DNA of 64,000 nt, from assembly GCF_030369635.1 (NCBI RefSeq), contig NZ_CP128474.1, forward strand, positions 1,550,001 to 1,614,000, in the 5' to 3' direction. This stretch comes from Microbacterium arborescens (lineage in GTDB: Bacteria; Actinomycetota; Actinomycetes; Actinomycetales; Microbacteriaceae). Below the pieces are notes generated by a model, which was not told where the DNA came from, ran no database searches, and saw nothing but the letters and a program-made list of their open reading frames with translations. The position numbers and the translations under genes are program-made. Positions within the stretch are counted from its first letter, which is position 1. Each line of letters begins with the position of its first letter. This document shows positions 8,559 to 15,539 of the stretch, piece by piece.

Positions 8559-9444
8559 ACTGCCCGAGGTCGAGGTCGTTCGTGCCGGGCTCGAGCCTGC
8601 CGTCGTCGGTGCGCGTATCGAGGCGTGCACGGTCCTGGACCCTCGCGCGCTCACCCGACACGTCGGGACGCCGGAGTCGTTCGAGCGCGAGCTGACCGGC
8701 CGCTCGTTGAAGGCGGTAGCGCGCCGCGGCAAGTTCCTGTGGTTCCCGGTGCAGGGCACGGGTCGCGCTGTGATCGCGCACCTCGGGATGAGCGGGCAGA
8801 TGCTGCTCCGCGAGCCGGGTGCGCCCACCGAGCGTCACGAGCGCATTCGCTGGGACATCGTTCATCCCGAGCACGGCGAGCTCGCCGTGCTCTTCGTCGA
8901 CCAGCGGACCTTCGGCTCCCTCGCAGTGGACGATCTCGAGGCCACCGCCGACGGAGCCGCAGGCGGGCGGGGAACCGATGCTGCACTGGTTCCGGGTCAG
9001 GTGCGACACATCGCCCGCGACCCCCTCGACCCGGCCTTCGACGCGCCGCGCTTTCATCGGGAGCTGGCCCGCCGCTCGTCGGGCATCAAGCGCGTCCTGC
9101 TCGACCAGGCTGTGGTCAGCGGCATCGGCAACATCTACGCCGACGAGGCGCTGTGGGCTGCCCGCATTCACCCGGAGACCGCGGCATCCCTCCTCTCGCG
9201 GCCTGCGCGTGAACGCCTCCTCGAGGCCGTCGTCGCGGTCATGACGAAGGCTCTTGCAGAGGGCGGTACGAGTTTCGACGCCCAGTACGTCAACGTCAAC
9301 GGGCAGGCCGGCTACTTCGCTCACTCGCTCGAGGCCTACGGGCGCACCGGAGCGGAATGTTCGCGGTGCGGGTCCGCGATCATCCGGGTCGCGTTCACGA
9401 ATCGCTCATCGCACTACTGCCCGCGCTGCCAGCGGCGGAGGTGA
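8551..9444 (+). CDS. mutM: Formamidopyrimidine-DNA glycosylase
   Basis: Removes 8-oxoguanine and formamidopyrimidines and cleaves the strand. It starts at GTG 8551 so that, after removal of the first residue, Pro2 of PELPEVE is the Schiff-base nucleophile. Glu follows at position 3, Lys in GRRGKFLW-type context (ARRGKFLWFP), and a zinc finger closes the protein (CSRCG near residue 270 and CPRC near the end). Length 297. The rnc-mutM-smc-ftsY order is common, but here an asparagine module and other genes separate mutM from smc. Confidence 0.96.
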   Translation: MPELPEVEVVRAGLEPAVVGARIEACTVLDPRALTRHVGTPESFERELTGRSLKAVARRGKFLWFPVQGTGRAVIAHLGMSGQMLLREPGAPTERHERIRWDIVHPEHGELAVLFVDQRTFGSLAVDDLEATADGAAGGRGTDAALVPGQVRHIARDPLDPAFDAPRFHRELARRSSGIKRVLLDQAVVSGIGNIYADEALWAARIHPETAASLLSRPARERLLEAVVAVMTKALAEGGTSFDAQYVNVNGQAGYFAHSLEAYGRTGAECSRCGSAIIRVAFTNRSSHYCPRCQRRR

Positions 9445-9530
9445 CGGGGCAGGCGTGCTCCGCGCCCGCCGTACGTGGCACGAGCGGGGCGCAACCCTTG
9501 CGCGTGGACGAGTCGCCGTGCTTTCATAAG

Positions 9531-9544
9531 CTGTCAGGCAGCTA
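9531..9544. promoter_or_regulatory. Candidate GntR operator upstream of the regulator gene
   Basis: CTGTCAGGCAGCTA lies 30 bases before the regulator's ATG and overlaps a TAAGCT -10-like box at 9527-9532. The identical 14 bases occur on the other strand upstream of the asparaginase (13740-13753). With the bases before it, AGCTG-TCAGG-CAGCT forms a dyad, the usual shape of a GntR-family operator. Confidence 0.5.
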
Positions 9545-9574
9545 ATCATGTTGCCGCTCCGGGAGGTTGAGCCG

Positions 9575-10288
9575 ATGGCTGAAGACGCGAAACCGGGCGT
9601 GCTCGCACCCATCCGCCGGGTACCAGCAGCCGAAGCCGTGCTTCGAGCGCTCCGCAAGGCGATCCGTGACGGGACCTTCCCCGTCGGTTCGAAGCTGCCG
9701 TCCGAGGCCAAGCTCGCCGCCGAGTTCGGTGTCAGCCGGCCGGTCGTTCGCGAAGCGCTCCTCGGGTGCGCGACCCTGGGCCTGACCGTCACCCGGACGG
9801 GGAGTGGGACTCGCGTCGTCTCGCAGACCGAGGACGAGGGCCTGAAGCTCGGCCGCTACTCGGCTCGTGAACTGTCCGAGGCTCGACCCCATATCGAGAT
9901 GCCCGCTGTCGCCCTCGCCGCTGCACATCGGAGCGACGACGACGTCGCGACGTTGAGGCAGCTGATCGACGAAATGGAAGCCATCACGCGCGGCGAGCTC
10001 GACGGCGGCATCATCCGGTGGGTCGAGCTCGACGCCCGATTCCACACGACCATTGCGCGACTGAGCCGCAACGGCATCTTCGAGCGCATGGTCGGCGAGA
10101 TCCGCGAGGCCATGGTTCGGCAATCCGGATTCCTGACCCTCGTCGCAGCCCGCGCGGAAGAATCCGACGTCGAGCACCGCCGCATCCTCGAAGCCATCGC
10201 GGCTGGAGCGCCGGGCGAGGCTTCGGCTGCCATGAGCCATCATCTGCGCGCCGTGGACGCGGCCGTGGATCGTATCGACAGGCTGTGA
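9575..10288 (+). CDS. FadR-type GntR transcriptional regulator
   Basis: Dimeric DNA-binding regulator. The N-terminal winged helix-turn-helix has the GntR signature (AVLRALRKAIRDGTFPVGSK, LPSEAKLAAEFGVSRPVVREAL), and the rest is an all-helical FCD ligand domain with the expected metal ligands in ELDARFHTTIARLSRN and later SDVEHRRILEAI. ATG 9575 is preferred over ATG 9548 because GGGAGG lies eight bases upstream of it. It directly precedes ansP and shares an operator-like sequence with the asparaginase gene, so asparagine or aspartate use is the likely target. The ligand is not known. Confidence 0.88.
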   Translation: MAEDAKPGVLAPIRRVPAAEAVLRALRKAIRDGTFPVGSKLPSEAKLAAEFGVSRPVVREALLGCATLGLTVTRTGSGTRVVSQTEDEGLKLGRYSARELSEARPHIEMPAVALAAAHRSDDDVATLRQLIDEMEAITRGELDGGIIRWVELDARFHTTIARLSRNGIFERMVGEIREAMVRQSGFLTLVAARAEESDVEHRRILEAIAAGAPGEASAAMSHHLRAVDAAVDRIDRL

Positions 10289-10371
10289 TCTGAAACGCCG
10301 GCGCCGATGATCGCCGACTCCTGACGCGAGGACGTGCCTTCCGACGACCACGCCCCGAGTCCATCGCCGAC

Positions 10372-10464
10372 CGGTGTTCCCGCGAACACCGCGTTGTTCC
10401 ACCATCCGCAGCGTGCCGTCTATCGGCGTGCCCGAAACAGGCCGGTTCAGCAACCGGCTGAACC
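10372..10464. promoter_or_regulatory. Two dyads in the ansP leader
   Basis: CGGTGTTC and GAACACCG (10372-10379, 10384-10391) form a perfect 8-base dyad, the shape of a regulator site. GGTTCAG and CTGAACC (10444-10450, 10458-10464) form a hairpin ending just before the GAGAGGAAGAG ribosome site of ansP. The first may bind a regulator; the second could affect translation. Neither resembles the shared 14-base GntR candidate site. Confidence 0.35.
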
Positions 10465-10479
10465 TTCTGAGAGGAAGAG

Positions 10480-12009
10480 ATGTCCAGCAGTGAAGCCCCT
10501 CGCAACGAGGCGAGGGAAGACGTGTCGGATGCCGCGCTGGTGAACGAGGAAAAGGGCTACAGCAAGAATCTGTCTGCCCGCCAGATCAACATGATCGCGA
10601 TCGGCGGTTCGATCGGGACCGGGCTCTTCCTCGGCGCCGGTGGCCGGCTCGAGACCGCGGGGCCGTCTCTCGTGCTGTCCTACGCCCTCTGCGGTCTTTT
10701 CGCGTTCTTCATCCTCCGCGCACTCGGGGAGCTGGTGCTCCACCGGCCGTCGTCGGGCTCGTTCGTGTCTTACGCCCGAGAGTTCTTCGGAGAGAAGGCC
10801 GCCTTCGTGTCCGGATGGTTCTACTGGGTGTCGTGGGCGACGACGGCGATCGTCGACATCACCGCCGCTGCCCTGTACATGAACTTCTTCGGAAAGTACG
10901 TCCCGTGGATCGGTGCGGTGCCCCAATGGGTCTGGGCTCTGACTGCTCTCGTCCTGGTGCTCACCCTCAACCTGCTCTCCGTCAAGGTGTTCGGTGAGCT
11001 CGAGTTCTGGTTCGCATTCATCAAAGTCGGTGCGCTCGTCAGCTTCCTCGCGGTCGGTGCGTACTTCGTGTTCTTCGGTACGCCGATCGACGGTCAGGAC
11101 GTCGGTTTCGCGTTGCTTTCGGGCAACGGCGGCTTCTTCCCCAACGGGCTGCTGCCCATGATCCTGGTGATGCAGGGCGTCATCTTCGCCTACGCGTCGA
11201 TCGAGTTGATCGGCACCGCGGCCGGCGAGACCAAGAACCCGGAGAAGGTGATGCCGCGCGCCATCAATGCCGTGATCATCCGCATCGTGATCTTCTACGT
11301 CGGCTCCGTGCTGTTGCTGGCCCTCCTGCTGCCGTACACCGCGTACAGCGCGGGGGAGAGCCCGTTCGTCACCTTCTTCGCCTCCATCGGCGTGCAGGGC
11401 GTGGATACGCTGATGAACTTCGTGGTCCTCACGGCGGCGCTGTCCTCGCTGAACGCCGGCTTGTACTCCACCGGCCGCATCCTCCGGTCCATGTCGTCGG
11501 CAGGGTCGGCGCCGAGGTTCGCGAACCGGATGAGCCGTGCGGGTGTGCCGTACGGCGGTATCCTGCTCACCGCTGTGGTCGCGCTCGTCGGGGTCTTCCT
11601 GAACTACATCGCGCCGTCGGAGGCGTTCGAGACCGTGCTCAACGTTTCGGCCGTGTGCATCGTCGTCACCTGGGCGACCATCATCGTCTGTCAGCTGCGG
11701 CTGAAACACCTGAGCGACCGGGGAGCGATGGTCCGCCCGTCCTTCCGCATGATCGGCGCCCCGTACACCGGGTACCTGACACTGCTCTTCCTGCTGTTCG
11801 TGCTCGTCATGACCTTCGTGTCGTCTCCACAGACGATGGTCGTGACGGCCGTCATGTCAGCCGGCATGGCGGCGGGATGGTTCGCGTGTCGTCGGCGCAT
11901 CGCACAGATCGCCGCCTCACGGGAGGGGTACACCGGGGTCTACCCCGTCGTGCCGAGTCCGTTCGGTGAGGATGAGGCCCCGTCGGCGCGGCCTGTAACA
12001 AGGGGTTAG
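10480..12009 (+). CDS. ansP: L-asparagine permease (amino acid-polyamine-organocation family)
   Basis: Proton-coupled amino acid importer with about 12 transmembrane helices in 509 residues. The core matches enterobacterial AnsP strongly as I recall it: IGGSIGTGLFLGAGGRLETAG, ALGELVLHRPSSGSFVSYAR, NGGFFPNGLLPMIL, IELIGTAAGETKNPEKVMPRA, and LNAGLYSTGRILRSM. The N-terminal 30 residues are charged and cytoplasmic. ATG 10480 has GAGAGGAAGAG upstream. Together with the nearby asparaginase it would bring in and break down asparagine. Substrate is inferred from similarity. Confidence 0.9.
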   Translation: MSSSEAPRNEAREDVSDAALVNEEKGYSKNLSARQINMIAIGGSIGTGLFLGAGGRLETAGPSLVLSYALCGLFAFFILRALGELVLHRPSSGSFVSYAREFFGEKAAFVSGWFYWVSWATTAIVDITAAALYMNFFGKYVPWIGAVPQWVWALTALVLVLTLNLLSVKVFGELEFWFAFIKVGALVSFLAVGAYFVFFGTPIDGQDVGFALLSGNGGFFPNGLLPMILVMQGVIFAYASIELIGTAAGETKNPEKVMPRAINAVIIRIVIFYVGSVLLLALLLPYTAYSAGESPFVTFFASIGVQGVDTLMNFVVLTAALSSLNAGLYSTGRILRSMSSAGSAPRFANRMSRAGVPYGGILLTAVVALVGVFLNYIAPSEAFETVLNVSAVCIVVTWATIIVCQLRLKHLSDRGAMVRPSFRMIGAPYTGYLTLLFLLFVLVMTFVSSPQTMVVTAVMSAGMAAGWFACRRRIAQIAASREGYTGVYPVVPSPFGEDEAPSARPVTRG

Positions 12010-12064
12010 GACCGAGCTGCGAGCGGTAGTTTCTCCTGACGCGACAAGGATCGGAGTGCCCCGG

Positions 12065-12658
12065 ATGCTGACCCCTTACATGACGGAGCCTGGGTTGTTG
12101 GCGTCACTGCGTGGCCAGCAGTACATCGTTCTCAGGCCGACAGTCGCGGTGGCGGCCTTCTACGAGAGCGAGCAGTCGAAGCTTCTGACGCGGCTGCCAG
12201 GCTCGACGCCGCACCCGAACACCGGGCACGTCACACTCCGCGGGCTCTACGAGCCGGACCGAGTGCACGTGGTGCGGGACCTCATCGAGTCATGGGCCGA
12301 CGCCATGACGCCGATCGACCTGATCGTCGATGCGATCGACGGGTTCCCGCCCCCGTTCGCAGTCCTCATCGCGCGGCTTGCGCGTACGAAATCCCTGACC
12401 GAGGCGTACTCGAGCTTGACCGAGCTGCTCGACGCCACCGATGTTCGCCGGATCGGGGAGCTTCCGCTCGACGACTGGGTGTTCCACCTCTCAATCGCGT
12501 ACGCGAGTGCGCTCGACGAGCAGGAGTGGCACGACGTCCTCGCGGCGAGTGCGCGAGCAGTGACGTCCTCTCCGCGTGAGCGTGTCTCATCTGTCGACTT
12601 CGTCTGGTACGACGACGACGGCGAGCACATCGACAGCTTCGCCTTGCGGTCATCCTGA
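12065..12658 (+). CDS. 2'-5' RNA ligase / 2H phosphoesterase family protein
   Basis: A 197-residue protein with two HxT/S motifs of the 2H superfamily: HVTLRGLY near residue 60 and HLSIAYAS near residue 145, spaced as in 2'-5' RNA ligase-like proteins. Such proteins open 2',3'-cyclic nucleotides or join 2'-5' RNA ends, but the substrate here cannot be known. ATG 12065 is chosen over GTG 12056 because GGAG sits eight bases before it. It lies between ansP and the convergent asparaginase and may only be a neighbour. Confidence 0.75.
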   Translation: MLTPYMTEPGLLASLRGQQYIVLRPTVAVAAFYESEQSKLLTRLPGSTPHPNTGHVTLRGLYEPDRVHVVRDLIESWADAMTPIDLIVDAIDGFPPPFAVLIARLARTKSLTEAYSSLTELLDATDVRRIGELPLDDWVFHLSIAYASALDEQEWHDVLAASARAVTSSPRERVSSVDFVWYDDDGEHIDSFALRSS

Positions 12659-12678
12659 GGATGGGATGGAGGCGCGCC

Positions 12679-13677
12679 CTAGGGGTTCAGGCGGGGAACG
12701 ACGCCGGCGACCGTGCGCAGCTCGCCGACCGGCTCACCGCCGCCGAGGACGGGCGCGCTCCGGAGCCGAGTGAGCGCGTCCCGATCGACTCCGAGCGCTT
12801 CGAGGATGCTGGCCGTGATGGTCGATCGTGCGCGATCGCCTCCGTCCGAGATCTTTACGGCGATACCGACAGCCGGAGACGCGAGCCCGCCCAGCTGCAC
12901 GCCCTCCGCGCCATCCTTGGCGACCAAGCCCGGCACGACACGCATCATCGTCGTGACGTCGCGCTCTTCCCCGGCCACCATCTGCGGGAACGCGCGCATC
13001 GCGGCCGCGACCCGCGCCTCCGCCGTATGGTCGGGTGCGGTGGCGAGCCGGGCATAAGCGCGTGCCATCCCCCGGAGTGAGTGGGCGAGAAGCGGGGTGC
13101 CGCAGCCATCCACGGTGACTGCGACCGCGCGTTCGCCGGTGAGGTCCGCGACCGTTGCCTCGACGAGCCGTTGCAGTGGGTGGTCGGCTCGAAGGTAGTC
13201 GTCCGTCGACCACCCATTTATCAGGCAGGTGGCGATCATGGCCGCGTGCTTGCCCGAGCAGTTCTGTGCGAGCCGGGACGGTTCGCCGCCTCCGCGGACG
13301 AACACAAGGCGTTCCGCGACGCCATAGGGCAGGTCCTGCACGTTGCGCAGCGCGGCGGCATCCGTCCCGTGCATCTCGAGGATCTCCCGCGCGCCGGCGC
13401 GGTGAATCGGGGCGCCCGAGTGGCTGGCCGCGCTCAACGCGAGCAGGTGATCCGGCAGATCGAGGCCGGCACGGACCATCGCGACGGCCTGCAGCGGCTT
13501 CAACGCGGAGCGCGGGTACATCGGCGCTGCGCCGTCTCCACCCTCGGCGAGCACATGTCCCTCGGGGGAGACGACGGCGAACGAGCCGTAGTGCACCCCC
13601 TCGATGAGCGGGCCACGGGTGACCTCGACCAGCGGAATGTGGCGCACGGGGCGGGCCAGTGCAGGTGCGGTGGTCAT
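12679..13677 (-). CDS. Asparaginase (asparaginase II / rhizobial type)
   Basis: Hydrolyses L-asparagine to aspartate and ammonia in the cytoplasm. It belongs to the ReAV-like class, unrelated to the bacterial AnsA/AnsB type. Visible are the Ser-Lys tandem in YPRSALKPLQA near residue 58, NCSGKHAAM (Cys and Lys of the metal site) and VDGCGTP (second Cys). 332 residues, full length. It has its own upstream region with a large inverted repeat that includes the 14-base sequence also found before the GntR gene, so it is probably controlled with ansP. Confidence 0.9.
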   Translation of the reverse strand: MTTAPALARPVRHIPLVEVTRGPLIEGVHYGSFAVVSPEGHVLAEGGDGAAPMYPRSALKPLQAVAMVRAGLDLPDHLLALSAASHSGAPIHRAGAREILEMHGTDAAALRNVQDLPYGVAERLVFVRGGGEPSRLAQNCSGKHAAMIATCLINGWSTDDYLRADHPLQRLVEATVADLTGERAVAVTVDGCGTPLLAHSLRGMARAYARLATAPDHTAEARVAAAMRAFPQMVAGEERDVTTMMRVVPGLVAKDGAEGVQLGGLASPAVGIAVKISDGGDRARSTITASILEALGVDRDALTRLRSAPVLGGGEPVGELRTVAGVVPRLNP

Positions 13678-13712
13678 CGTTATCGGCCCCGATCTCTCGT
13701 CTTAACGGCGCG

Positions 13713-13753
13713 CAGGCAGCTATGCCGGCTAAACCAGCATAGCTGCCTGACAG
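13713..13753. promoter_or_regulatory. Inverted repeat / candidate operator upstream of asparaginase
   Basis: CAGGCAGCTATGC (13713-13725) and GCATAGCTGCCTG (13737-13749) are a perfect 13-base inverted repeat with an 11-base spacer. The right arm with its neighbours reads CTGTCAGGCAGCTA on the minus strand, identical to 9531-9544. A TATGCT box lies within it on the minus strand. There is no T-run, so an operator is more likely than a terminator, although it also follows the stop of the GNAT gene. Confidence 0.5.
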
Positions 13754-13754
13754 A

Positions 13755-14873
13755 TTACGCCGAAGTCCGCTCTGCGCCACTCCCGGCGTCATCCGAAAGC
13801 CGCTTCTTCCACGCCCCTTCGTACGACACCGGTCGGAAGCCGATTGCCTCGTTGATGTCGAGCATCGGGCGATTCTCTTCGGCGTTGTAGGTGATGACGC
13901 GGGGTGTATCGGGGGCGATGTCGCGCCACGCGACGAGCCCCGCGCACTTCACGAGCATTCCGAGGCGGTGGCCCCGGTGGGACGCCGCCACGAGCGTGTC
14001 GTGCTGGTGGGTCGCGCCGGTGCGGTCGGAGCTGATCATGAGCTCGTTGAAGGCCGCGAGCTCGCCAGTCTCGACGTGCTGCGCCGCAGTCACGAGCAGT
14101 GTCTGCTCCGCTTCGACGTAACGCGCATCGTGGCGGGCCAGGCGCGCGGCATCCCACTCTTCCTCGTCCACCTCGAGGCCGGCGGCGGGGGCGTCGGTCG
14201 ACATGCGCGATTTGAGCCAGGCGTACCCTTCGACGAACTCCGGCGGCGTCGGCGCGGTCCATCGCACGACGCGATACCCGGCGGCCGCCACCGTGGCTCT
14301 CGCCAGGTGCTCATCGACGACGGCGGCGGAGTCGGTCAGATCGAGCACGCTCTTCCGGTTGATCTGCTCGAGCGTGTAGCCGTGACGCAGCAGGAAGCGC
14401 GCGGCATGGTCGCGTGGAATGTCGCCGTACCCCGTCGGTGCGGCCAGCCTGTCGCCCGGCTGGTCGGGATGCTCGGCATACGTCTGCAGAACGTGGCGGC
14501 CATGGTCGCGGGCGGTCCGCTCGACGAGCGCGTGGGCCTGCGAACCGATGCCGAGTCCGTGGACCTCGCGCAGGAGTTCGATGAGCGAGTACGCGCTGTC
14601 GGATCCGGCTTCGTGGGGGATGTCGAGCCCCACGCGCCCGACGACTCTGCCGTCCCACACCGCAAGCCAGCTGAATCTCGTCTCGTCTGGGCTCGGGCGA
14701 TAGTGGGGGAGCAGCTCGTCGGGGCGGGCGGTATCGTCATCGCCGCCGGTGATCTCGCGGTACACGAGATTGCGCACGCGCACCATCTCGCAGAAATCCG
14801 CGGCGTCCGGTGCGTCGATGCTCTCGGGGATGCGGAGGGGGCGCAGCTCGAGCCGCGCAGTGATGTCGTTCAT
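13755..14873 (-). CDS. GNAT family N-acetyltransferase (tandem domains)
   Basis: 372 residues with two GNAT folds. The first (about 1-190) has FSWLAVWDGRVVGRVGLDIP and LIELLREVHGLGIGSQAHALV; the second has the acetyl-CoA loop AASHRGHRLGMLVKCAGL followed by VITYNAEENRPMLDINEAIGFRPV. Double-GNAT proteins of this kind are common in actinobacteria, and some have roles like mycothiol synthase, but nothing here shows the substrate. ATG 14873 is the only sensible start. It stops 2 bases from the operator dyad. Confidence 0.82.
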   Translation of the reverse strand: MNDITARLELRPLRIPESIDAPDAADFCEMVRVRNLVYREITGGDDDTARPDELLPHYRPSPDETRFSWLAVWDGRVVGRVGLDIPHEAGSDSAYSLIELLREVHGLGIGSQAHALVERTARDHGRHVLQTYAEHPDQPGDRLAAPTGYGDIPRDHAARFLLRHGYTLEQINRKSVLDLTDSAAVVDEHLARATVAAAGYRVVRWTAPTPPEFVEGYAWLKSRMSTDAPAAGLEVDEEEWDAARLARHDARYVEAEQTLLVTAAQHVETGELAAFNELMISSDRTGATHQHDTLVAASHRGHRLGMLVKCAGLVAWRDIAPDTPRVITYNAEENRPMLDINEAIGFRPVSYEGAWKKRLSDDAGSGAERTSA

Positions 14874-14919
14874 AATTCTCTTTCGGCGGCGGGGGTCTCG
14901 TCACCGAGACCCCCGCGGA

Positions 14920-15171
14920 TCAACGGTAGGGAGTGAGCAGGTACGCGCGTTCCCAGTGCCGCTCGCGCGCCTCGCGGGCGGCGAGCTGTTCGCGGCGGTA
15001 CGCGACCTCGGGAGCAGAGCTGGCGCCGCGGTTCGCGCTCCACACGATGAGGCGCAGTGCGATGCGCAGCGCAAGGCGCTGGGCGAGGGTCGGACGGCCG
15101 AGAACCGTCTGCTCGGAAATGGCAGGCCGCGCAGGCGCGACCTCGGGACGTCGTTGTACGACGGTGTTCAT
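14920..15171 (-). CDS. Small basic hypothetical protein
   Basis: 83 residues, rich in Arg and Ala, with a helical middle (QRLALRIALRLIVWSANR) that could lie on or cross the membrane and a C-terminal YRREQLAAREARERHWERAY helix. I do not recognise a family beyond similar short proteins in Microbacteriaceae. It sits between the GNAT gene and a 37-codon ORF on the same strand, so the three may be cotranscribed. It is not a shadow of another gene: the opposite strand has no recognisable protein. Confidence 0.55.
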   Translation of the reverse strand: MNTVVQRRPEVAPARPAISEQTVLGRPTLAQRLALRIALRLIVWSANRGASSAPEVAYRREQLAAREARERHWERAYLLTPYR

Positions 15172-15300
15172 GATGTCCTCGTTCGAAGAGGGCGGACGTG
15201 CGATGGCGACGATGTGCGTCGCAGGTGCAGCCGTCGGCTGCGGCCCGACGCGAGTTGGCGCGCGGGCGGAGAGGCGGAACGGGGCGAGGGACTCGCAGAC

Positions 15301-15414
15301 TCAGACGTTCAGCGGAGCACCCATGACGGCGGCTCCACCGATCACGCAGGAGAAACGGTCGCGGTGCTCGGAACGAACAGCAACAGCGTTAAACGCGGTG
15401 ACAGAAATCAACAT
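15301..15414 (-). CDS. 37-codon small ORF with a strong ribosome binding site
   Basis: ATG at 15414 is preceded by AAAGGAGG at ideal spacing (seven bases), one of the best Shine-Dalgarno sequences in the window. The product starts MLISVTAFNAVAVRSEHRD and ends MGAPLNV. It is either a small protein or a leader peptide for the 83-residue gene 130 bases downstream. No recognised function. The rest of 15172-15539 holds no other gene I can support; the smc promoter lies at its right end. Confidence 0.45.
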   Translation of the reverse strand: MLISVTAFNAVAVRSEHRDRFSCVIGGAAVMGAPLNV

Positions 15415-15500
15415 CGGGGAACCTCCTTTCGTCAGGGATGCGGGAAGTGACGCTAGCGGTCCGCCCGGTGCGGCGTCAAGTCCGGCTCGTCATCCTCCGG

Positions 15501-15506
15501 TAGCGT
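15501..15506 (+). promoter_or_regulatory. Probable smc -10 box
   Basis: TAGCGT, with smc starting 34 bases downstream behind GGGAGG, so this transcript should carry a short leader. Confidence 0.4.
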
Positions 15507-15539
15507 GTGGGCATCCACCGAGCGCCGGGAGGGCCCGAC

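Noticed and set aside
13713..13753. Inverted repeat as a simple GNAT terminator
   Set aside because: No T-run, and half of it is repeated exactly upstream of the GntR gene, so a regulator site fits better.
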